Assembly: GCA_964023275.1 (NCBI GenBank)
Contig: OZ029916.1
Span: 21,753,889 to 21,817,888 of the forward strand
Origin: Norana najaformis
Taxonomy: Eukaryota > Annelida > Clitellata > Crassiclitellata > Hormogastridae
DNA length: 64,000 nucleotides
Reading direction: 5' to 3'
Below, piece after piece: positions 55,442-64,000 of the stretch. A model generated the notes under the pieces. It saw nothing but the letters and a program-made list of their open reading frames with translations. It was not told the origin of the DNA and did no database searches. Position numbers and translations under genes: made by a program. Within the stretch, counting starts at the first letter, position 1, and each line of letters begins with the position of its first letter.

Positions 55442-58400
55442 CTAAAATTTGCAAAGAATTTTTCAAACTGTAAAGCAAGAAACTCTTTACAAAGATATTA
55501 ACAGCATTAATAAAGAAGTTAAAGGAGCCAGGTAACAAGCCAAGGTAATATAAACAAATCAACAGTAGTGACATGGTTACAATGAGGAAAGGCAATATAT
55601 TAACAATAGACATATCAAGGTAATAATTGAAAGTCAGGCAACACACAAGATGAAAAGCAACATTAATTTAATCCAATTACCTTAAGGGTGCTGGACTGTC
55701 AGCCATGCACAAATCACCACCTGATGGCATGCCAAAGATTAGCTTCAAATTCAGTTTCATTCTAGGAGTACAGCTCATGTAGGCAGAGAGGCTGCCTTTG
55801 AGGACTGGCCTGCTCAATAAGATGAGTTCTGAGCTATTATAATTAGTAGGGCATTAGGATGACCCTATTGAGTAAAGAGTTGATGGAGAGACCAAAACAG
55901 CCCATTTCTCACCCAATGTTCTGTACATGAATGACAGTTGTATGATCAAAGACCACCTCGGGAAGGTGAAGTTATCAATGCAAAGCAATTAATTAAATAA
56001 TCATTTGCTCATCAGTAATCAAGGCAGAACAATAGGTGGCACCTCGAATGCATAAATGTTGACCTGGTTGCTTCTTACAAGCTCTTAAGAGACACTACCC
56101 ACATGCTGTAAATATAATAATAATAACAACAATAATAGTAATAATAGTAATAATAATAATAATAACAAAAATAATAATAATAATAATAATTAGTAACTTC
56201 TACTTTGCCTGTGTCTAATGCACAAGGCATCAAGTGATGGTGCACCAAAGCCAAGTCGCAGTTAGGTCAATATCCAGGTCATTCCACAAGACAGAGATGC
56301 AGCCAAATACATGCATGACAACTCTGCATAAGATTTTGAACAATTGAACAATAATTTCTGTAGAGCTTATAATAACATTATGAAACAGACACATTTCTTT
56401 CATGAAACGAATGCAGCTACTCTGTCATAAACTACTGTCACTGGTAATTAGAGCTCGCATGGGCCAGGCTCCAAAATATCTTTGCGATCTTATTCGGCCT
56501 CCACACTCTAGTACCTCATCTCGTCCTTTACGTTCTCTAGATCATCTGGATCTATTTGTTCCTCATGTTAAGTCCTTACGTTCTTATTTCCCAGGGGCTC
56601 TCATGCTGGAAGCGCCTCCGAGTAGTTCGTTCTGTAAGAAGCGCTATATAAGTTATCAAATACAATCTACAAACTACTAGTTTCTGTTGACATGGTGACC
56701 TACATGTCCATAGGTAAGCAAGTCCAATGTAAGCTACAAATATTTATGACCAGACTACACCGAACAAACAACTTCATTTACCTCATTGATAGAATTCAGC
56801 TGAACTGGTTGCTTGTCATGGAGCTGGATGCCATTGCACATTCCACTTCTGGTCAAAGCCTGAACTGGAATCCTGTCTTGCCTACCATTTTGTACATAGC
56901 CACCCTAAAACAGGTCATACAAACCACTTCAAAACATTACGATACTAACCAGGTGCTCGGACATCATGAAGTGAAACCACATGTATAACTATAATTGCAA
57001 ATAACTAATGTGTGATAAGACTAAAATGTTTTTTTTGCAATAGTAGTATACACAAGTCTGATATGCTCTTTACAAGGTAAATGCTGGTCTATACACACAC
57101 AAAGAAATTTAATGGATTTAGTTTGCAAAACTAATTTATTGTTAATGCAAATTTTTATATTTTTACAATTAATATTTAATATTTTACCTTAGTATCGCAG
57201 TTTTCATTTTCCACAAGAACCGAATTAACAGATGGAAAGTCATCGTCATCATCACCGCCAGCCATGCGCCACGTCTCACGCAAATACTCAGCCCCTGACC
57301 CATTGGGCAGATGACAACGACATGACGTCACAACATCATTAGCCAAATGGCTTCTAGTCGCTGGGGCAGCATGGTGAGCACAGCGTCTAAAAGAGAGGTC
57401 AGCACCTTAGGTGGGATAAATAATTTTATAATAAACCTGAAACAAGAATATTTGAAAAAACATGAATATACACATCCAGATGTTCTAAAAAGCTACTTAA
57501 AACAAACCAGATACATATGGCTAGTTGTGTGTATTGCAAATTAGTCTCTGTTGCCTTCAGTTATTAACGTAAAAATAATGCATAGGTATGGATGTCACAA
57601 TAAATTTATTTTCACTGTCATAAAATTAGGAGAACCTGTTAATGCAAAATTCTAATATATGCATATATACCAGGTATATATTTCAGATATCTATTACACT
57701 ACAATCTAGTATATTATAAAAATATATGAGGTATATGTAAACCAGTAGAAAACAATGCACATACAAATATATAAATATATAACAGTGAGGGAGAAAGAGA
57801 CAGAGAGATACATATATGTATATAAATATGCACATACACATGTATATATGTATGTATGCATCAAGATCCTCAGTATAGTACCTTTTAAGTACCTCACAAA
57901 AAGCACTACCTTTACTAGCATAAATGGAGTGAAATGTCATTAAGAACAAAAATTCCATCAATTAGTAAGCAGTGTTAGAATACTAGAAATGTCACCAACA
58001 GTAGGCTCACACAGACTTGCTGAGCCCAGCCAACAGTTTTCCGTCCCGAGTTGACAGATCACAACGGGTTCAAAGTTCATGGACCAAACATCATCAAAGT
58101 CATAGAACTATGATGGACTTTGGTATATGAGAGGACCACCTTCAAACTTTTAGTTGGTAGAAGACATGGCATCCAGACATAACTCGAGCCATCAGGTTGA
58201 TATGTGATGGACAGCTATTCGATTTATGGTAGAACCCCTTCCAGGTAGACAGTCAAAACACTTCCAAAGCCTCTCATCACCTTTTGATTGAGTACATAGG
58301 TCATTAGGCATGAGCCACAACTGTCAATCTGGATCCTGTCATCCCCTGAATACACAGTGGACTATTCCAATGACAAGGGGTGTTAATCACGAGCAGGAAG

Positions 58401-61400
58401 ACACTGTTGAAAAGCTGAAAATCCACGATAAACTCGTGTAACTAACATCAGAATACCAAATCGATCCCAGTAGTAGTCTGAACAAGACAGAATTATTGAA
58501 CAAATTTTGCTTTAAGACAAAGTTAAAGACAAAATGACAAGTGGCGAAAAAAGGCCACATCACGCCACCGAACACACACTCTAATAGTGTGACACAAATA
58601 GTGTTTGCAGATCAAACAGGGTTCAATTAATGTATTCTGCCTATATACAAGTAGGAAGACATGTTGCTCTAAGTTAATGGCACACCAAGATAGACAAAGA
58701 ATTTCACAAATGTGCATAACATAGCATATAAGCAGCCCATTACAGGTAACAAATAATATTACCTGTCTCGAATGATAATGACAATGATGCATAGTATAAT
58801 GCAGGTAACGCCAATGGCAGTTCCGATGATTATGCCCAAGTCCAGGTCACTCAAAATGCTGGATGTTGGCAGATCAGCTGCATCATGAACTGAAGTAAAC
58901 ATCAACTAAACACATCAACAGATGCAAGATAAGGTCCTCACCTGATCCTATGTATCTCACCTTTGAAAATGAACTTTAATCAAGGTGAGGTTATTGTTAA
59001 TTTAAAGCTTTAATGTTCTCAAGTCTGAATTAATTTTAAGCTCTGCCTGTATATGAAGTCAGATGACATCGAAAGTCTACATTATTTTATGTGTTTGTGG
59101 AAAAACCTTATCAACTGTACTTTTCATAATTTGGCCAACATTGAAGTAAGACACTAGTATTCTTTCTGATATTTAAGCTAGAAAAACACTTCAACATCAA
59201 AAGTTTAGAAAATCTGTCTTACACGGGTAAATCTATTTTGTGAACAAATATTGGGAATTCCTGCTGCAACTGTGAAACTATATGAATATTGGATAATGAA
59301 GGACCTCAAAAATAAAAAATCCATTGGCCCCATATCCTCCAGTGCTGCATTCTAGTAAAAGTTTCTGCTCATTTCAGAGCATAATTCTTTGGAATCTGAG
59401 TTTCTCAAATTTCTTAAAAAGACAACCTCTGCCTCACTTCACATCACTTATAGAGGGCGGGTCGTCTCACGTAGGAAAAACCGAGAATCTATTCCTTCAC
59501 CTGTGGCTGGGTGCAACTTGCAAATAAAATAAGCTCAGGGCCTATTGGCAATACGGCTGGTTTCCAAGGCGTAATACCCGACTCATAATTGCAGTTACAT
59601 GCAAAGCAAAATTGTATTAAACCGAACATCACAAGCAGGGCTGAATAATTAACTGTGACTAGATGGGGCTATATCTGGTTAAATGATGACTGTTTTACCA
59701 GCCTAGCCAAAGATGGCCAATGCAGGCCAAATGCACCATATGCAGCATCCAAGTACTCTTTCCTGAGGTACTCACAGTTTATATCATTAGGGTCCTGTGT
59801 CCTGATGTGGACAATGTCTGATAGTGGACCATGTCCTGCAAAAGTGGCTGCCTGCAAACGGAAGTAATAGAATGTGTTTGGCTTCAGGTATGACACAAGA
59901 CTCGACAAAGATGAGCCTGCAAAAACACAAAGCTGTAAATCATAGCATTTTCCAGGAAAGCTAGGTGAGTCAAAATGGAATGGATTCTATGGTGAATGAC
60001 TCAACATGGTTCTGGATTATGGAAATAATATATCTGTCAATTTATTTAGCACCTTTAATAGAACTTACTACTCAGAGGTGCTCATGTATTTAAAGCTGTC
60101 CCTGGAACATACTCTGCTGGTCCTGCTTATAGCAGCTATGCCAGGCATGCATCATTAAACCTATTTACTGCCACTTTGACTGGCATTCTTTCACTCATCT
60201 TTGCATGCCTGGATTTCTGCGTTTAAGTTCCTGTAGGCCTGTAGAAGTTCTGTATATATCAGCTCCACTTTGTTATCTGCCCAATTTGTTGCCAACTGTC
60301 AATTGCCACATCCAATTCTAAGCAGTTGTAGCTTGCAACCTGTGCTTTAGCCCAACACAGTGTCTGGTAACTAAAGCTACACAGCCACACTGCATTACTT
60401 AAGCCTACATTGTATTTTTCATATCTAGACAAATCTTTTCCTTGTGACTGATGGTGACATACATACACAACAATGGTTCTATACAAAAAATGTACACAGT
60501 GACTTTGAGGAGTTCTAAATGGTGCTATTCAGATTTACATACATATACATATACTAATCTAATACATACTGGTACATGCATACATACATAAGAGATAAGT
60601 CTACAGAAGTTACAATTTCATAAACTTCACCATAAAGCAAAACTTACCGCTGCTTGTTTTGGTCAGCCATTCAGACAAAGCTTTCCTATCATCATCTGTG
60701 TAGAAGATGGTGTAACGGACGATGACTCCATTACTTTGACCTGGAGGATTCCAGGTGACCTGAACAGTGGTGTCACTGTACACAGTCAGCTGGACATTAA
60801 GTGGCTCAGAAGGAACTGCAAAGTTAAGAAAAAATGATGAGGACGAATGCCAGTGGTAAAAGCCTTCTAGTCACAATTTTTATACAAGAAATGCAGCCAC
60901 TCAGCCATCAACTCATTTATTTCTACATTTATTCCATTCTTATTTCTTGTAGCTTAAAGTAAAGTCAGTCAATGATAAAATTAAAAAGTTTAAGAGAGCA
61001 CATGCAATTAGAATTAAAGTTGCAGACTTCACAAATGCAAGTAACAGCCTTTTCCAAACTTCCTAAGTCCAAATGTCTCAGCAATGCAAAGTTTCTCTAG
61101 GAATCACAGTCAACTGCTTCATTATCATGTACATTCTGGTAACTTCTATACAGCTATTACATTTACACACAGTATATCAATAAACTGTCACTCCAGAACA
61201 AAAACAACAACAGCTGCAAAGAAAAACCAGCAAATGAAACTGGTCATTCCACTCACTTCCCTCTTCAGTGCGACATTTCACAACTGAACTGAATGGACCA
61301 ATTGCATTGCTTGTATGCGTCTGAACCGACAAATCATACTGAGTGTGAGGACTCAGATCTCCAATCACAACCATTTCTACAGGACTAAGAAACACAAATA

Positions 61401-63751
61401 AATAAGAGACAAACATGGTTAAAAATGGACTTGTTGTTAAAAAGCACCAAAATCCATTCAGTTCTTTAATTTTTACTCAGCACTGACGCTTCAGTTACTT
61501 CACCAACTCTGCTCAATAAAAAGCTTCTTCTTTGCCCTAACTTAAATGCAAAATTGCCTATGCTCATCAGAAAATACCTAGTTCAGTTTTAAGTAGGTAC
61601 AGGTTTATCACTGAAGCTATCCAGCAAAGAATACTAGTTTCGTTTGTAGTTAAGTATGTTCAGTGAACCACCCACAAGCGTGGATGAATCTTTACAATTC
61701 TCATCTGTTTCTCTAACCTTGTTATATACTTGACAGGAGAAATGTCAAAGACTGCTTCTTTTACATCCAGACGATATCGAACAGTGTATCGTGTGATTTG
61801 GTCGATGTCAGTCGGTCTCTCCCACCGGACGACCATTGCACTGCTATTGACTGACTCTGCAAAGATATTGGTTGGAGGATTTGGTGGATAACTTCTGGAA
61901 GCATCCATCAGCGAACTCTTTGCATCACCTGATAAAAATTTTTTAGCAAATGATTACACAGATTTATCATTTGACATAACCACATATGTATTATTCAGGT
62001 AAGCAAAGCATCACACAAGGTTTTAGGTTGTATACGATATTCTAGCCTTTAGTAAAAAGTGTAGGTCATTCCAAGTTTTTGCCAGCATGCTCAGTAGAAT
62101 AGTAGGCTGATACAGAGCTCTGTATATACTTTATTTATTTTATGGTAAACTCTATACTGTTCATCAATGTCGTCTGAAAGACATCATCCATGTTTCAACC
62201 AAGGTTTTAAGAACCGGTATATTGATAAGTATGTTTCAGACGTAAGAACTAACCTGTTGTCAGCTTAAGGGCCTAAGAGAAGGAAGTTAGTGCTTCCCAT
62301 ATATTAGTTAAGCTCAGGGATACGAGAGACTCAACTTTTTTCTTATGGAACAACCAACAAGAGGCAACCATGAACAAACTTTCAGTTACCGTTAATCACG
62401 TAATCCATTTTGAATGTTTGGGTAATACTGTCACTCCAACCAAATTCATTGTGCGAAGCCAATGTCACCTGATACATTGCATAAGAATCTATGCAAAACA
62501 CAGCAATACACGTCAAAGTTATCAATTATAATTATGATTATAATCTGACTTATACAAAGTTAAGGGAGTTTAATTTTAACACCTTTGCTAACTGCAACCA
62601 TTATTTGTAATGAACATAAAGTCAAAATTTATTCAAATTTCATTATTTACCTAATAAGGTAACTAATAAAAGCTCTCTTTGTACTGTTCTCAATTAGAAA
62701 TTCACAGCCTCATTTAATCAAGCATTTTGAAACGATGACATAGTAAAACCAATAATGAAAAACAAAGTAAACACTTGCCTAGTTCTGTAAAGATATATCT
62801 GTCGGCACCCTTGTCAAGGCTTATAATTTTGAATACATCATCTGCTGCCATCATATGGTATTTTGGGTTTATTCTCTTGTACGCCAGCTTGAATCCGATT
62901 ATTCGTGAAGTGTTTCCAGCTATCCAACAGACCACCACGCTGTTGGAACTCACCAAAGAAATGTTCATCTCTGGAAGACTTGGAACTAAGAAAAAATCCA
63001 CAATTATCTGTACAAGCACTTGAAAATTAAGAACTATTAAGAGTTTAAACTGATTTATGATCTAAGATGTATGGTTTTATCTACTGGGCCTTTTTAGCTC
63101 CTTCTAAGAGCCTCTCAGAGGCACTCCTGGCCAGCCAAAACAATGCAGAGTCTTAATAACAATGAATTTATCTGTAAGCAAAGGAACAGCAGCAAAATGT
63201 CTCCATTGGAAGACTGTTGCATAAATGTAGGAAGTTAATAAACCCTTTAGAATATTCAAATGCATGGTAAGCATGTTTCGAGAACTTCCACAACAGCAGA
63301 ACTATAATCTAAGCATGATCCAGCAGCACAAGAAATTTGAAAATAACAGAACACCCAGCTCAAAACACACATTTTCCAGGTTCTACTAGGGTGAATCAGC
63401 TCCACCAAATCGCCATTCTATCCCTATTTGTAACTCTATTATCCATAGCATTCAATTTACAACAAATTCTCAATGACTTATAGGTCATGGGCTCTAATTC
63501 TGGTTAGTGTAATGAAATCTGTAGGTAAAATCTGAAAGTTTTTGAGAAGTTTCTGAATTTTATATCTATTTTAATACCTGTTCATTTCTAGATTTTTTAT
63601 CAAAATATCACAACCAACGAATTATTCCAACCTCCCGTTTTTTTAGCAGCTTCTGTGGTAACCGTAACCCATGATACAGAATCCAACATTGGAAATCCTT
63701 TCTTTGTGGCGGCCAAAACAACGACATCGTATTCCGTCTCAGAGCGTAAGC
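55013..63751 (-). CDS. IGDCC / protogenin / neogenin-DCC family receptor, 3' part (5' end outside window)
   Basis: Type I membrane receptor with extracellular fibronectin type III domains. Family members act in cell adhesion, guidance and signalling. Ten exons (63751-63632, 62985-62779, 62488-62390, 61928-61718, 61384-61257, 60815-60648, 59916-59776, 58889-58763, 57386-57188, 55441-55013) join in frame to about 609 residues ending in TAA. Visible are the end of one FN3, three further FN3 domains each split over two exons (WERPTDIDQITRYTVRY, WNPPGQSNGVIVRYTIFY), a membrane span (LGIIIGTAIGVTCIILCIIV), and a hydrophilic cytoplasmic tail of about 210 residues. 'IGVTCIILC' resembles the span of IGDCC3/IGDCC4/protogenin. 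The N-terminal Ig and FN3 domains must lie past 64000. I cannot decide the orthologue. Second exon shown has a GC donor. Confidence 0.85.
56105..56330 (-). mobile_element. Family-A element 3' end with (AAT)n tail, in receptor intron
   Basis: (AAT)n followed by TAGTAACTTCTACTTTGCCT, GTGTCTAATGCACAAGGCAT and a body matching 41160-41240. Best read as a minus-strand element ending in (TTA)n. Confidence 0.65.
56402..56680 (+). mobile_element. LINE C-terminal remnant in receptor intron
   Basis: The plus frame reads RARMGQAPKYLCDLIRPPHS, TSSRPLRSLDHLDLFVPHVK and SLRSYFPGA, the 'GxAPxYLxDLL...RxLRS' block of CR1/L2-like elements. The 3' end has GAAGCGCTATATAAGTTATC. Confidence 0.75.
57188..57386 (-). 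CDS. Receptor juxtamembrane cytoplasmic exon
   Basis: Encodes RCAHHAAPATRSHLANDVVT, then SGAEYLRETWRMAGGDDDDF and PSVNSVLVENENCDTK. Phase 2 in, phase 0 out, donor GTAAAA. Confidence 0.85.
57660..57880. repeat. (TA)n-rich and GAGA microsatellites in receptor intron
   Basis: Runs of TATATA, GAGAAAGAGACAGAG and TATGTATG. Confidence 0.8.
58763..58889 (-). CDS. Receptor transmembrane exon
   Basis: FHDAADLPTSSILSDLD, then the span LGIIIGTAIGVTCIILCIIV and III, followed by a basic stop-transfer RDR completed by the next exon. Donor AG|GTAATA, phase 2. Confidence 0.92.
59776..59916 (-). CDS. Receptor FN3 exon (second half of last FN3)
   Basis: SSLSSLVSYLKPNTFYYFRL then QAATFAGHGPLSDIVHIRTQ, the E-G strands of an FN3 domain. 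Donor ACT|GTGAGT, phase 1. Confidence 0.92.
60648..60815 (-). CDS. Receptor FN3 exon (first half of last FN3)
   Basis: PSEPLNVQLTVYSDTTVQVT then WNPPGQSNGVIVRYTIFYTD. Phase 1 at both ends, donor GTAAGT. Confidence 0.92.
61257..61384 (-). CDS. Receptor FN3 exon (second half)
   Basis: PVEMVVIGDLSPHTQYDLSV then QTHTSNAIGPFSSVVKCRTE. Phase 2 in, phase 1 out, donor GGAA|GTGAGT. Confidence 0.92.
61718..61928 (-). CDS. Receptor FN3 exon (first half)
   Basis: YPPNPPTNIFAESVNSSAMV then VRWERPTDIDQITRYTVRYR. Preceded by a Ser-rich linker (GDAKSSLMDASRS). Phase 1 in, phase 2 out. Confidence 0.93.
62390..62488 (-). CDS. Receptor FN3 exon (second half)
   Basis: DSYAMYQVTLASHNEFGWSD then SITQTFKMDYVIN. 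Phase 1 at both ends, donor GTAACT. Confidence 0.9.
62779..62985 (-). CDS. Receptor FN3 exon (first half), GC donor
   Basis: VPSLPEMNISLVSSNSVVVC, then WIAGNTSRIIGFKLAYKRIN, ending DRYIFTEL. The 3' boundary CTAG|GCAAGT is a GC donor; the next GT lies two bases off and breaks the phase. Confidence 0.9.
63632..63751 (-). CDS. Receptor FN3 exon (5'-most visible, partial domain)
   Basis: LRSETEYDVVVLAATKKGFP then MLDSVSWVTVTTEAAKKTG, the second half of an FN3 domain. Phase 1 at both ends. The preceding exons lie beyond 64000. Confidence 0.88.
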
Positions 63752-64000
63752 CTAATAAACAACATCTTCATCGGTGAAGGTAAGCATGCAAACTGCTGAC
63801 CATGCAGACCATCCATGATGATGGTCTACGACATTAGAACTGCATGTTTCTTAGACTGTATCAGCAACTTCTGCTATGATTTAACTAAGTTAGACACCTG
63901 TAGCACAATTAATTTAAAGTTTCCTATGCATTTTGACATTATTCACAGACCTGCCCACATTCATGGCACCTAACACTAATGCATCCTCTCGCTTTAATTC

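Noticed and set aside
57683-57961. Tyr/Ile-rich minus frames
   Set aside because: They read TA-rich and GAGA microsatellites inside a receptor intron.

Overview
The window is nuclear DNA from an invertebrate animal. Genes are split by long introns, non-coding DNA is AT-rich with simple repeats and decayed non-LTR retrotransposons, and CpG is not obviously depleted. The proteins look like slowly evolving metazoan orthologues. A marine deuterostome (echinoderm or hemichordate) is my best guess, but that is inference; no diagnostic marker is present.

Four genes can be rebuilt exon by exon. (1) A Prospero/PROX homeobox transcription factor (+, 3670-26743; 4 coding exons, 1064 aa). Its first coding intron is a minor-spliceosome AT-AC (U12) intron at the entry to the homeo-Prospero domain, the site of the Drosophila prospero twintron. 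(2) Ribosomal protein eL18 / RPL18 (-, 39229-36375; 7 coding exons, 188 aa). (3) The bHLH-zipper protein MAX (+, 41917-47666; 5 exons, 166 aa), with a skippable N-terminal exon, a candidate 123-bp cassette exon that would enlarge the HLH loop, and a GC-AG intron. (4) The 3' part of an IGDCC/protogenin/neogenin-DCC family receptor (-, 63751-55013; 10 exons, about 609 aa visible: FN3 domains, one membrane span, cytoplasmic tail). It continues beyond the right edge and has a second GC-AG intron.

Layout: 1-3.6 kb, upstream flank of PROX; 3.7-26.7 kb, PROX, with a 13.8-kb second intron holding retroelement debris, a CpG-rich island and a hAT-type MITE; 26.7-36.3 kb, repeat-rich spacer with a second MITE copy, a 73-bp minisatellite grown from a LINE 3' end, a long polypyrimidine tract, and a pair of inverted homologous protein-like fragments; 36.3-39.2 kb, RPL18; 39.2-41.9 kb, a nest of LINE tails between the divergent RPL18 and MAX genes; 41.9-47.7 kb, MAX; 47.7-55.0 kb, sparse spacer with two uncertain coding-like stretches; 55.0-63.8 kb, the receptor gene.

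The four genes do not form a pathway. Functional links are at most regulatory: the MAX upstream region carries a CACGTG E-box, the binding site of MAX dimers, and a palindromic CRE. No CRISPR array, phage, operon or prokaryotic feature is present.
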